A DNA stretch of 34,298 bases, taken from Sandaracinaceae bacterium. Lineage in GTDB: Bacteria; Myxococcota_A; Polyangia; Polyangiales; Sandaracinaceae. A model generated the notes under the pieces. It saw only the letters and a list, made by a program, of their open reading frames with translations, did not search any database and was not told the origin of the DNA. Shown here in pieces: positions 23,702 through 31,997 of this stretch. The stretch's first letter is position 1. The number at the start of each line of letters is the position of its first letter. Location of the stretch: contig JAIBCE010000044.1 of assembly GCA_019694315.1 (NCBI GenBank), positions 1 to 34,298 of the forward strand, in the 5' to 3' direction. The translations under genes and the position numbers were made by a program.

Positions 23702-26041
23702 TCAGTAGCGGGGCGAGGCCCACTCGCCCGCGTTCTCGGTGTTGAAGCGCGAGTAGTACTGACCACCGAGGTCGGCCATGTGGATGAGCATCATGCGGTC
23801 CGCACGAGCGACCGGCGTGGCGCCCGCCACGTTCTCCGGGTGCGACGGCGTGGACCAGGCCCACGCGGCCGCGTCGTCGAACGCGTTGACGTTCATGTAC
23901 TGGATGAGGCGGCTGTGACGCGCCGAGCCCGGCTCGATCCATTCCACCGGCTCGCGACCGCCGAGGTGGGTCGTGTCGACCTCCATGTCGCCCATCATCG
24001 CGGAGGCCATGAGGAGCGAGACGTACGAGGCCGGGTACGTCACGACGGCGCGCTCGTAGTAGGTCGTGATCGGACGATCCGAGAGGTCGAGGTAGGGGAT
24101 CTGGAACGGCGGAAGCGGCTCCGTCGCGCCCTCCGGCGTGACCGTGATCTCGTAGTAGAGGCCCGCGTACGGATCGCTCGGACCACCGTTGTGGCAGCTC
24201 GCGCAGTTCTCGTTGAGCATGTCCTGGAGGTTGCGGACCGTGGACGCGCCAGCCCACGGGATCTCGGTGCGATCGAGCACGCGACGAAGCGTCGTGCGAT
24301 CCGCGGGCTGCACCTGCGCGGTGAGCGTGGGCGCGAGGTTCACCGGTTGTGCACGGTCGCTGTGGCAACCACCGCACGCGCGGTTCTCACCGGGCATCGC
24401 CTGGATCCAGAGCATCTGGTTGCGGATCGCGAGGCCGAAGCGGTCGAGGGGCTGGAGGTGGTACGGGAGGTACGCGGGCACCTCGGCGCGCCAGCTGCCG
24501 TCGGCGTACACCGGCGTCTCGCCCATGATCGCGGCGCCCTCGTGCATCGTGAGGCCGAACATGCCCACGCCACCGATCTCGGCCGAGAAGCCCTCGATGA
24601 TGCGCACGTGGGTGGTCGAGTCGAGCGCCTGGTCGAGCGACACGCCGTCGCCGAACTGCGCGCCGGACACGGTCTCGTCGAGCATCGTGGTGCGCACGTC
24701 GGCGCCCGCGAGGATCGCCGGACGCGTGTACATGTCGCCCGGGTTGCCCATCACGCCCTCGCCGATGGCCGGCGGCTCCGGACGCACCTGCACGGGGATC
24801 GCGTACAGATCCCACATGTTCGGATCGTCGAACACGAGCGTGCGACGCTGCGACTCGGGATCGAAGAGGTAGATGCCGTACTGCGGCGCGGTCGCGGCGA
24901 TCTCGTTGCGGTCGTTGACGTCACCATCCGACCACGAGGTGAGGAGCTGGCCGGTCCAGGTGCGCGAGTCGCCCGAGACCTCGAAGAGGCCGCGAGGATT
25001 GCGGTAGCGACCGACGCCGCTCGCGGGCGAGCCCGAGCCCGTGGGCACGGCCGGCGTGAGCGACTCGGGGATCGCGCGCTGCTCGTCGATCGGGATGATG
25101 TCCGCGGTGCTCGTGCGGTTGCGGGCGTCGATGTGGAAGATCGCGCCCGACTGGATCGTGCGGTTGCGGCTCGTCGCGATGGACACGAACGTGCCGGGGT
25201 CGAGCTCGCTCGCCTGCACGAACGAGTTCGCGGGCAGGCCCGCGCGCACCATGATGCCCTCCATGCCCGAGCAGTCCGGGTTCATGCGGAAGAGCTTCAC
25301 GTCGTTCGTCGCACCGAGGTGCTCCCAGCGCGAGAAGCCGATCTGGCCGTTCGAGAGGAGGAACGGCTCGGCGATGTGCGAGAGGTTCTGCGAGCACACC
25401 GTCGGCGTGCCTCCCTCGGTCGAGATGACCGAGAGCTGCGGCGCCGCGCCGCGCTCGTACTCGTCACGGCGGAGGCCGAGGCGACCGAACGGGTTCTGGT
25501 CGGCGGGCAGCTCGGAGCCGAACTGGTACGTCGAGATGTACGCGACGCGGCCGCCGGGCACGAAGATGGGACGCAGATCGTCCCACGGGCCGTCGGTGAT
25601 CTGGCGGGGCAGCGCCGAGCCGTCGATGGGCGCGATGTACACGTGGTAGTGCTCGTCGCCCTCGTGGCGCATCGAGAACACGACCTCGCGCGCATCGAAC
25701 GAGAGATCGAGGCCCGCGATGTCGACGCCCTGGTAGTCGTCGGTGAGGCTCGTCAGCTCGCCGTCGGGCGTGGGGGGCGTGAGCACGTAGACGCCGCCGC
25801 CCGGGTTGTAGCGCTGGTAGTCGATGACCTGGCGGGTGCCGCCGCTGATGTCCTGCGTGCCATCGCCGCGGACGAACGCGCGCTGGGCGAACACGAGCGA
25901 CTGCACGCCCGGCACCACGCTGTCGCCGCCACCGCCCCCGCCGCCGCAGCCGACCGCCGCGCCGAGCGTGAGCACGCACGCTGCGCCCGCCCAACGCTTC
26001 GGGGCTCCGATCGTCCTTCCGGTGGTTCGTTCCATCGTCAT
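23702..26041 (-). CDS. HzsA-related propeller lipoprotein with two c-type heme sites
   Basis: A 779-residue exported protein. ATG 26041 is placed by the GAGGAGAGG ribosome site just upstream; the signal peptide ends in lipobox AVGC (Cys32), followed by a seven-glycine run and Asp. Residues ~108-172 and later segments are PD40/TolB-like propeller strands (VFSMRHEGDEHYHVYIAPID, then GRVAYISTYQF). Two canonical heme motifs lie near the C-terminus, CGGCH (556-560) and CASCH (613-617). This is the HzsA-related architecture, but no hydrazine synthase beta/gamma subunit or other anammox gene is present, so hydrazine chemistry is unlikely. It leads a unit with the HEAT gene 33 bp downstream. Confidence 0.85.
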   Translation of the reverse strand: MTMERTTGRTIGAPKRWAGAACVLTLGAAVGCGGGGGGGDSVVPGVQSLVFAQRAFVRGDGTQDISGGTRQVIDYQRYNPGGGVYVLTPPTPDGELTSLTDDYQGVDIAGLDLSFDAREVVFSMRHEGDEHYHVYIAPIDGSALPRQITDGPWDDLRPIFVPGGRVAYISTYQFGSELPADQNPFGRLGLRRDEYERGAAPQLSVISTEGGTPTVCSQNLSHIAEPFLLSNGQIGFSRWEHLGATNDVKLFRMNPDCSGMEGIMVRAGLPANSFVQASELDPGTFVSIATSRNRTIQSGAIFHIDARNRTSTADIIPIDEQRAIPESLTPAVPTGSGSPASGVGRYRNPRGLFEVSGDSRTWTGQLLTSWSDGDVNDRNEIAATAPQYGIYLFDPESQRRTLVFDDPNMWDLYAIPVQVRPEPPAIGEGVMGNPGDMYTRPAILAGADVRTTMLDETVSGAQFGDGVSLDQALDSTTHVRIIEGFSAEIGGVGMFGLTMHEGAAIMGETPVYADGSWRAEVPAYLPYHLQPLDRFGLAIRNQMLWIQAMPGENRACGGCHSDRAQPVNLAPTLTAQVQPADRTTLRRVLDRTEIPWAGASTVRNLQDMLNENCASCHNGGPSDPYAGLYYEITVTPEGATEPLPPFQIPYLDLSDRPITTYYERAVVTYPASYVSLLMASAMMGDMEVDTTHLGGREPVEWIEPGSARHSRLIQYMNVNAFDDAAAWAWSTPSHPENVAGATPVARADRMMLIHMADLGGQYYSRFNTENAGEWASPRY

Positions 26042-26056
26042 CTGCCTCTCCTCGCT

Positions 26057-26073
26057 CCCGAGGACGCCTCGGG
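26057..26073 (-). promoter_or_regulatory. 7-bp hairpin in the leader of the cytochrome-HEAT unit
   Basis: CCCGAGG (26057-26063) pairs perfectly with CCTCGGG (26067-26073) around a 3-nt loop, immediately upstream of the ribosome site of the gene starting at 26041. It could affect translation start; no riboswitch is recognised. Confidence 0.3.
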
Positions 26074-26167
26074 GCCGGTGGGAAGCAATGCAAGGGAGGA
26101 TCCACACGGAATACGACGCCCACCCTCCGAATTCCCTGGATTTGTCGGGGGCCGTCCGTGGCGGATC

Positions 26168-26214
26168 GGGGGTCAGCGCCCCCAACGTGACCGCGGGGTC
26201 GGGGCCAGCGCCCC
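26168..26214 (-). terminator. Two consecutive GC-rich hairpins after the DUF3105 gene
   Basis: GGGGG (26168-26172) pairs with CCCCC (26179-26183), and GGGGC (26201-26205) with GCCCC (26210-26214), both with CAGC in the loop. They follow the stop codon at 26241 on the minus strand and precede the cytochrome gene. They look like a duplicated element and probably end the upstream transcript. Confidence 0.45.
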
Positions 26215-26240
26215 CGCCCGGCCCCCGGCTCGGTCGCCTC

Positions 26241-27230
26241 TCAGGGGCACCAGCCGGTCGGCGAGAGATCCACGCCCGCGGCGCAGAGATGCTCGGTGGC
26301 CATGTCGTAGTGCGCGGTCACGAACGCGCGGAGCGAGGCCGGATCGAGGCAGGTCGCCTCGTAGACGTGGCCCCAGGCGACCGCCGCGATCGGTACCTCG
26401 AGCGCCGGGTCGGGGACCACGATCACCCTCGCTCGCCAGTCCTCGTCGCGACAGAGCGGATCGAGGGGCTGGTCGGTGACGATCGACGCGTACTCGGCGC
26501 GCACCGCGTCGCAGTCGCTCGGGAGCTCGCAGTGGTACGCGAGCACCACCGCCCCGTGCTCCATCGCATGCACGAGGAAGCCCCACGGCACGGGCGCGTC
26601 GTACGAGAGGAACAAGGCCCACTGCGAGAAGTGCGGGCCCGACGACGGCGGATGGAACGGGTACGCGATGTCGTCGCACGGCACCCGGTGCTCGGCGCCC
26701 GAGATCGCATCGACGTACGTGCTCACCGAGCACGTGGAGAACGGCGCGATCGGCGTGGCCGACGGGCTGCTCGAGGTCTCGAGCGTGCGCGTGATCCCCG
26801 CGTCGATCGGACCCACGTCGCCAGCATCGGGCCGTCCGAGCGGCGCGTCGAGGTTCACGTCCACGAGGTGCGGGATGGGCGCATCGAGCGGCTCCCAGGT
26901 GTCGAGGCTCGCCCCGTCGAGGCCCGCCCCGTCGAGGCCCGCCCCGTCGAGGCCCGCCCCGTCGAGGCCCGCCCCGTCGAGGCCCCCGTCGAGGAGTGTG
27001 TCGGGGAGCGCGGGGGCGTCTCGGGCCCACGCATCGAGGCGCTCGTCGGAGGCCGCGTCCATGCCGACGTCGAGCGCGCGCGAGGCATCGAGCCCCGCAT
27101 CCGTGGGCGTGCTCGTCGTCCAAGTGCACGCGCCGAGCATCGACGCGATGAGAGCCACGCCAGCGCATACGCGACGAGGCTGCTCGACGCCGGCGGATAC
27201 GCGACGAGGCTGCTCGTCGTCACTCCACAC
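26241..27230 (-). CDS. DUF3105 lipoprotein with LDGAG repeats
   Basis: A 329-residue exported protein. GTG 27230 is the only sensible start: it overlaps the end of the TraB/GumN gene by 11 bp and gives a signal sequence ending in LGAC (Cys35). The signal contains a 10-residue duplication (EQPRRVSAGV then EQPRRVCAGV). An Asp/Ala-rich linker follows, including five-residue LDGAG repeats at ~84-108. Residues ~165-329 are a DUF3105 domain, recognised by HPPSSGPHFSQW (193-204) and VHAMEHGAVVLAYHC (220-234), a family of exported proteins with conserved His residues suggesting metal binding, function unknown. Several cysteines (167, 185, 234 and 240 among them) may form disulphides. Confidence 0.8.
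   Translation of the reverse strand: MWSDDEQPRRVSAGVEQPRRVCAGVALIASMLGACTWTTSTPTDAGLDASRALDVGMDAASDERLDAWARDAPALPDTLLDGGLDGAGLDGAGLDGAGLDGAGLDGASLDTWEPLDAPIPHLVDVNLDAPLGRPDAGDVGPIDAGITRTLETSSSPSATPIAPFSTCSVSTYVDAISGAEHRVPCDDIAYPFHPPSSGPHFSQWALFLSYDAPVPWGFLVHAMEHGAVVLAYHCELPSDCDAVRAEYASIVTDQPLDPLCRDEDWRARVIVVPDPALEVPIAAVAWGHVYEATCLDPASLRAFVTAHYDMATEHLCAAGVDLSPTGWCP
26901..26990. repeat. 15-bp tandem repeat inside the DUF3105 gene
   Basis: GTCGAGG recurs at 26901, 26916, 26931, 26946, 26961 and 26976, an exact 15-bp period (unit GTCGAGGCCCGCCCC), encoding LDGAG on the minus strand. In-frame unit gain or loss would change only linker length. Confidence 0.9.
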
Positions 27231-28161
27231 GCAGGCCTCGCGCCGCGAGGCCGCTCTGCACGGCGTCGGGGCCCACGAAGTGCGCGGCGCCCGCGGCCAC
27301 GAAGAACGTGCCCGGCTCGCTCGCCATGAGCGCCGCGATCACCTCGACCCACGCGTGGTTGCGGCGCACGAGGAGCGACTCGTAGAGCTCTGGAGCCTCG
27401 GTGCGCATCTCGTCCACGAGCTCGTGCTCGAGGTAGCTCGTGTCGCCGCGCTGCCAGGCCGCGACCATCTCGTCGAAGTGCGCGGCCTGCTCGTCCACCT
27501 CGTCGAGCGACTGTCCGAGGAGCTCGACCTGGAGCGCGTCGGGGAGATCACCGATCGCGTGGAGCTGGGTGGGGATCTCCTCGAGGTAGCGGATGGCGCG
27601 GCCGTCGCTCTCGGCTCGGGCAGCGAGCGTGCGGTCGACGCCCGCCCCGGGATCGGCCCCTCGCTGCGTGATCATCGCCATCGCGAGGGTGATCGAGGCG
27701 AGCCACGGACGCATCGGCTCGAGCTGCGCGTAGGGCACGCCCACACGAGCGCACACCGCCTCGGTGTGAGCGCGGATCTCGGGAGTGAGCAGCGACGAGA
27801 GCGTCACACCCGGAGGGTTCATCGCGAGCTGCTGGAGGAGCGGCATGTGCGGCGCCATCGCCTGCGGATCGGTGGGCACCTCGAAGTACACGGCCGACGA
27901 GGCGTCGAACGCGCGCGCGACCCGCTCGTCCATCCACTGCGTCGAAGGGTGCAAGAGGTGCACGGTGCCGAAGAGATAGACCGTGGTGTCCTCATCGCTC
28001 ACACGCACGAGGCGCGGCCCCGCGCTCGCCTCCTCGGCGCCGCTCGAGCGCGCCGTGCTGCCAGAGCTCGTGTCGCTCCCCGCGCCACAGCCCGCGCCGA
28101 GGAGGCCGAGCGACACGAGGAGCCAGAGCCACGGAGCGAGACGGAGCGATCGTGCGCACAT
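27220..28161 (-). CDS. TraB/GumN-family lipoprotein
   Basis: A 313-residue exported protein. ATG 28161 gives a signal peptide with lipobox GAGC (Cys25), then a Ser/Ala/Gly linker (26-50). The domain has family landmarks: VYLFGTVHLLHP near its start, in which the GTxH motif is characteristic, and a C-terminal RRNHAWVEVI...GTFFVAAGAAHFVGPDAV stretch with the second conserved His motif. TraB/GumN (PF01963) proteins are EreA/Tiki-like putative metalloproteases; the two His motifs are expected metal ligands. The role here, perhaps surface proteolysis, is inferred. It overlaps the DUF3105 gene downstream by 11 bp, suggesting co-translation, and follows the gene at 28200 by 38 bp. Confidence 0.87.
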   Translation of the reverse strand: MCARSLRLAPWLWLLVSLGLLGAGCGAGSDTSSGSTARSSGAEEASAGPRLVRVSDEDTTVYLFGTVHLLHPSTQWMDERVARAFDASSAVYFEVPTDPQAMAPHMPLLQQLAMNPPGVTLSSLLTPEIRAHTEAVCARVGVPYAQLEPMRPWLASITLAMAMITQRGADPGAGVDRTLAARAESDGRAIRYLEEIPTQLHAIGDLPDALQVELLGQSLDEVDEQAAHFDEMVAAWQRGDTSYLEHELVDEMRTEAPELYESLLVRRNHAWVEVIAALMASEPGTFFVAAGAAHFVGPDAVQSGLAARGLRVE

Positions 28162-28199
28162 GGCCCGCAGCGTACGTCGGATCGGGGCCCGCTCGGCGC

Positions 28200-28868
28200 T
28201 CACTCGTGCGTCGGGTCGCTCGCTGGGCCGCGCGCGTCGTTCACCAGCACCTCGAGGCCCACGGAGACGAGGAACGCATCAGGCCCGTCGGCCGCCGTCG
28301 TCGGCAGCACGTGCGTGAGGTGCACGACGGGCCCGAGATCGACCGGGCCGGCCTCGAAGTCGAAGCCGATCGTGGCCTCGAACATGGGCTGCCAGCGTCC
28401 GTTCCAGAGGCCACCGCCAGCGTCGATCTCGGCCCACACGCACGTGGCCCGCGGCACCTCCTCGGGGTGTGCGATGCCTCGGGGCCGGAAGCGGATGCCG
28501 CCCATCGCGTGGAGCATCGTGCCGACACCGGGATCGGGAAACGCGTTGCTCGCGGCCTGGTCCGCGAGGATGGCCCCGCGGAGGCGCAGCGTGGGCATCA
28601 GCCACTTCGTGAGCGAGGCGTGCGCCGCCAAGGCGAACGTGGGCCCAGGCCAGAGCGCCTCGAGGTGCGGCGACGCGAGCGGGAAGATCACGGCACCCTC
28701 GAAGCCGACGATCAGTCGTGGCGTGTCGGCCATCTCTGCAGGAGCAGGCTCCGTGACACGAGCCTGGCGGGCCTCCTCGGACGCTCCGCTCGGGGCGTCC
28801 TGCGCATGCGCTCGCGAGGGGAGAGACGAGGCGAGCGCGAGGAGGATGACGACGTCACGGACAGACAT
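28200..28868 (-). CDS. Exported beta-rich protein, possibly an outer-membrane barrel
   Basis: A 222-residue protein with a signal peptide cleaved after AHA (residue 22). After a Pro/Ala/Glu linker (23-50) the sequence alternates hydrophobic and polar residues in short strands (for example LIVGFEGAVIFPL, MPTLRLRGAILAD, MFEATIGFDFEAG and FLVSVGLEVLVN), the pattern of a small outer-membrane beta-barrel. No family is identified. The TraB/GumN gene follows 38 bp downstream on the same strand, so this is probably the first gene of the three-gene unit ending at 26241. It is divergent from the TSP3 lipoprotein gene at 28984. Confidence 0.7.
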   Translation of the reverse strand: MSVRDVVILLALASSLPSRAHAQDAPSGASEEARQARVTEPAPAEMADTPRLIVGFEGAVIFPLASPHLEALWPGPTFALAAHASLTKWLMPTLRLRGAILADQAASNAFPDPGVGTMLHAMGGIRFRPRGIAHPEEVPRATCVWAEIDAGGGLWNGRWQPMFEATIGFDFEAGPVDLGPVVHLTHVLPTTAADGPDAFLVSVGLEVLVNDARGPASDPTHE

Positions 28869-28947
28869 GCTCTGGAGAGCCAGTCTCGCGGCGAAACGAT
28901 TCACGCGCCACCAGCGACACCTCGAACAATCTCTAGGCGAGCTTCGA

Positions 28948-28977
28948 TTGCAGCGGATGACGGCGACCATCCACGAT
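28948..28977 (+). promoter_or_regulatory. Candidate leaderless promoter of the TSP3 lipoprotein gene
   Basis: TTGCAG (28948-28953), an 18-nt spacer and CACGAT (28972-28977) ending exactly 6 nt before ATG 28984. No Shine-Dalgarno lies between them. Confidence 0.35.
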
Positions 28978-28983
28978 GTTCCC

Positions 28984-29871
28984 ATGAGGATCCAAACGCT
29001 CGCGTTGTCCACGCTGCTACTCGGCGCATGCGGAAGCCCCAGCGGTGGTCCGCCGACGACACGAACGGCCGCGCCGTTTCATCGTGAAGCGCCGACGGGT
29101 GAGCCCGACATGGAGCGCGTGGTCGCGCTCGCCGACCTCGACCCCGCATGGGTTCAACGCTCGTGGAACGCGAGCCTCTACGAGGGCAAGCCCATGATCG
29201 TCCGCGTGCGTGTGGACGGTGCGACCGGACCGGGTACGGAGGAGAACGCGCTCTTCCTCGTCACGAGGCTCGGCGACCGCTCGGGAAGCCAAGGCGCAGA
29301 CGGGGATCGCGACGGCTTGAGCGACGAGGTGGAGCTGGCGATCGGCTCCGACCCGGACGCATTCGACTCCGACGGGGACACGATCCCCGACGGCTTCGAG
29401 CTCTATGGAACCCTCACGCGCCCGGAGCTCGCGGACAGCGACGGGGACGGCACTCCGGACAACGTCGAGCTCGACATCGACGACGTGAGCATCTACAGCG
29501 ATGACGACGGCGATGGCTTCTTGAACGGCCAGGAGGTCGCCTCGTTCAATACGAACCCGAACGCCATCGACTCCGATGGTGATGGGTTCGGAGACGACTT
29601 CGAGTACTTCTTCTGCACGGAGATGAACGACCCGGCTCACCCGGACACCGACTCGGACGACGACGGGCAACCGGATCTCTTCGAGATGGCCAACGGCTTC
29701 GATCCGCACGACGAATCATCGCACGTGGCCGACAACGACGGCGACGCCCTCCCCGACTTCGCGGACTACGATGACGACAGCGCATGGGCGGCCGTCCCCG
29801 GCCATGGTGACGCTGTTCCCGCCGGACCGGCGCACTGTGTGACGGGCAGCATCGGCGGGCAGAACGCGTAG
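28984..29871 (+). CDS. Lipoprotein with seven TSP3-type calcium repeats
   Basis: A 295-residue exported protein with a short signal peptide and lipobox LGAC (Cys16). Residues 1-100 include a small domain with VRVRVDG strands. Residues 105-265 carry seven acidic calcium motifs of the thrombospondin type-3 kind: DGDRDGLSD, DSDGDTIPD, DSDGDGTPD, DDDGDGFLN, DSDGDGFGD, DSDDDGQPD and DNDGDALPD, with the usual GTP/ELA-like spacers. Such arrays form rigid calcium-filled rods and are common in myxobacterial adhesion or surface proteins. This is a longer relative, by motif, of the two-repeat lipoprotein at 2468-3175. The Lnt-like gene begins 46 bp downstream. Confidence 0.88.
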   Translation: MRIQTLALSTLLLGACGSPSGGPPTTRTAAPFHREAPTGEPDMERVVALADLDPAWVQRSWNASLYEGKPMIVRVRVDGATGPGTEENALFLVTRLGDRSGSQGADGDRDGLSDEVELAIGSDPDAFDSDGDTIPDGFELYGTLTRPELADSDGDGTPDNVELDIDDVSIYSDDDGDGFLNGQEVASFNTNPNAIDSDGDGFGDDFEYFFCTEMNDPAHPDTDSDDDGQPDLFEMANGFDPHDESSHVADNDGDALPDFADYDDDSAWAAVPGHGDAVPAGPAHCVTGSIGGQNA

Positions 29872-29917
29872 CGATTCGGCAAGAGCTCGGGCGGGCGCGA
29901 AAGGACCAAGCGTTTCT

Positions 29918-31276
29918 TTGCCGACGACGGAGCGCTCCGCGACGACGAGCTCGTCCTCCACGCTGCACGGCTCGAGCCCTTGGCGCGTCGCCATCGCTCT
30001 GCTCGTCGCAGGGCTCGCGCTCGGGTTCGCAGTGCGCCTCCCCGCGCTCGGCTGGCTCGGGCTCGTGCTGACGTCGTACGCCATCGCGACACCGCTTCGA
30101 AACCGAGCGCTCCATGCAGGGCTCGTCGCCGCGAGCAGCTTGGTCGCGAGCCTGCTGCGCTTTGGCTTCGTGTGGCCTGGTCTGCGCCTCTACGGTGCGG
30201 GCGACGATGCCGCCATCGGCGCGCTGGGACTCGGCACGAGCATCGGTATCGTGGACCGCCTGCCCATCGTGCTCGTGCTCGTTCTGACGCCCATGAAGCA
30301 CCGAGCGCGCGTGCTCGGCACGACGCCACTGTGGATGCCCAGCGCGTGGCTCCTCGGTGAACGCGGCATGGCATGGGTCACGACGATGGCGCTCAACGGT
30401 TGGCTGCTCACGCAGGCTGGCACACCGCCCGTCGTGCATCTCGTGAGCTGGATCGGGCAGACGCCCACTGCGCTGATCGCGCTCACGCTGGGCGCGGTGT
30501 TCGGCACTGCCGTCGTGCATCGAGAGAAGCGCGCGCTGATCGCCGCCTCGGCCCTGGCGCTGGCTTCCCTCGCCATCCCAGCACGCCACACGGATGCGCG
30601 TGCGCTCCAGGGCGTGGCCGCGCTTCGCCTCCAGCGCCGAGCGGACCAAGTGCGCAACCTCGACGCGACGCTGATCGTATGGCCCGAGGGCATCTCGCGA
30701 CGGCGCGTGAGCCTCGAGGAGGGCGCGGTCGATGTCCAGGTGACGCCCCCCGGCACGACACCCGCGACCCACGTGATGGGCATTCTCAACCGACGCGGCG
30801 ATCGCATCCAGAACAGCGCGATCGCGATGACGAACGAGGGGCACGTCTACTGGCATCGCGCCAAGATCGCGCTCGCGGGCATGGGCGAGGAGACGCGCTT
30901 CGGGATTCGTCTCGGCAACGACCAGGACTACCTCCGCGGAGAGATCGACCCGGTGGTCCGAGTGGGAGAGCGGCGTGTCGGCGTGTTGATCTGCAGCGAG
31001 GTCTTCGACGCCGACATGCGCGAGCGTGCGACGCCCGAAGGCGTCGATCTCGTGCTCGTGCTCGCGGGAGACTCGATCACCGGAGACGAGGCCAGCGGAC
31101 GCGATCTCATGCTGAACGCGGCCATCCTCGCGGCGGCTGAGCAAGGTGTCTCCATCGCGCGGGCATCGCTGCGCGGCGTCGCGGCTCTCATAGGCCCCGA
31201 TGGCACCGTCTACGCCCGCGTCGACAGCGGGCATCTGCACGCCGCCGTGATGCCGGCCCCGTCCACGGCGCCGTGA
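29918..31276 (+). CDS. lnt: Apolipoprotein N-acyltransferase-like protein
   Basis: A 452-residue membrane enzyme that would add the third acyl chain to lipoproteins. The N-terminal ~220 residues hold about six hydrophobic segments. The C-terminal nitrilase domain has the catalytic triad: Glu257 in VWPEG, Lys316 in HRAKIAL and Cys359 in VLICSE. It is ~60 residues shorter than E. coli Lnt, mainly in the loops. The start is uncertain: the first usable codon is TTG 29918 with AAGGA 13 nt upstream, and no ATG or GTG lies near the first membrane helix. It overlaps the rhomboid gene by 4 bp (GTGA), so the two are likely co-translated. A non-Lnt nitrilase-like acyltransferase is possible. Confidence 0.75.
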   Translation: MPTTERSATTSSSSTLHGSSPWRVAIALLVAGLALGFAVRLPALGWLGLVLTSYAIATPLRNRALHAGLVAASSLVASLLRFGFVWPGLRLYGAGDDAAIGALGLGTSIGIVDRLPIVLVLVLTPMKHRARVLGTTPLWMPSAWLLGERGMAWVTTMALNGWLLTQAGTPPVVHLVSWIGQTPTALIALTLGAVFGTAVVHREKRALIAASALALASLAIPARHTDARALQGVAALRLQRRADQVRNLDATLIVWPEGISRRRVSLEEGAVDVQVTPPGTTPATHVMGILNRRGDRIQNSAIAMTNEGHVYWHRAKIALAGMGEETRFGIRLGNDQDYLRGEIDPVVRVGERRVGVLICSEVFDADMRERATPEGVDLVLVLAGDSITGDEASGRDLMLNAAILAAAEQGVSIARASLRGVAALIGPDGTVYARVDSGHLHAAVMPAPSTAP

Positions 31277-31935
31277 GAGGGCCACCGACCTCGATGACCA
31301 AGGACCCGAAGCCGATCGCACCGACGAATGCCGCATGGCCTCTCGGCACGCTGACACTCCTCTTCTTGCTCGGCCTCGCCTTCGAGCTGGACTACGGCAG
31401 CCGCGCCCATCGCGGCCTCGGACCCGAGCCCCTGCCTGCGCTCTGGGTCTTGGACGGCGCGGATCCCAAGCCGTGGCAGTTCGTGAGCTACGCCTTCGTG
31501 CACGGCTTTCGATGGCATCTGCACAGCAACATGATGGCCCTCCTGCCGTCATCGCTCCTGGTGGAGCGGCGCATCGGAAGCGCGCGAACGATCGCGCACT
31601 TCCTTCTTCTCTCCGTGTGCGTGAGCGTCGGCTTTCACCTGCTCGATCCGCGTGATCTCTACGGCGCATCCGGCGTGACCACGGGCTTCATCGGCATGGC
31701 GGCGCTGCTCTGGCTCTTGGCAAGAGACAAGGCATGGTGGCAGCGCGCCATCCCTCTTCTGCTCGCGCTCGCGTACGTCACGAGGGAAGAGCTCTGGCCG
31801 GCCTTTCAGGGGCACCCGAGCCCCGGGTGGAAGGCCCACCTCGTGGGCGCGGTCTGCGGGATCGCCCTCGCGCTCGCTCACGGCAAGTGGCGTGATGCGG
31901 GGAACGAGGTGTCGCCGGCAGCGCTCGACCCATGA
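31273..31935 (+). CDS. Rhomboid-family intramembrane serine protease
   Basis: A 220-residue membrane protein of about six helices. The catalytic dyad is visible: Ser133 in GASG and His189 in HLVGAVCG. The HxxxN element HLHSN (82-86) and a FVHGFRWH loop (75-82) fit the rhomboid fold. It would cleave membrane-embedded segments of unknown substrates. GTG 31273 overlaps the Lnt-like stop by 4 bp and is chosen for coupling; ATG 31294, seven codons later, is a reasonable alternative. Because it is coupled to an Lnt-like gene in a lipoprotein-rich region, a link to envelope protein processing is attractive but unproven. Confidence 0.85.
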   Translation: MRGPPTSMTKDPKPIAPTNAAWPLGTLTLLFLLGLAFELDYGSRAHRGLGPEPLPALWVLDGADPKPWQFVSYAFVHGFRWHLHSNMMALLPSSLLVERRIGSARTIAHFLLLSVCVSVGFHLLDPRDLYGASGVTTGFIGMAALLWLLARDKAWWQRAIPLLLALAYVTREELWPAFQGHPSPGWKAHLVGAVCGIALALAHGKWRDAGNEVSPAALDP

Positions 31936-31997
31936 GGCACGGGCCCCGATCCGGAATTCGCATGCCGAGATCCACGACACGGTGCTGGGACCTGCCT

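Noticed and set aside
19432..26041. Hydrazine synthase locus (anammox)
   Set aside because: Only alpha-like propeller architecture is present; the other subunits and associated genes are missing, and the setting is a heterotrophic myxobacterium-like genome.
22586..26479. Plus-strand open frame of ~1297 codons
   Set aside because: It is antisense to the cytochrome and HEAT genes; its composition (Arg, His, Val and Asp rich, no motifs) is the usual mirror of a high-GC coding strand.
26476..29871. Plus-strand open frame of ~1131 codons
   Set aside because: It is a read-through frame joining antisense sequence to the real TSP3 lipoprotein; only the part from 28984 has a signal peptide and motifs.
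29546..31669. Minus-strand open frame of ~707 codons
   Set aside because: Antisense to the TSP3, Lnt-like and rhomboid genes; no domain signature.
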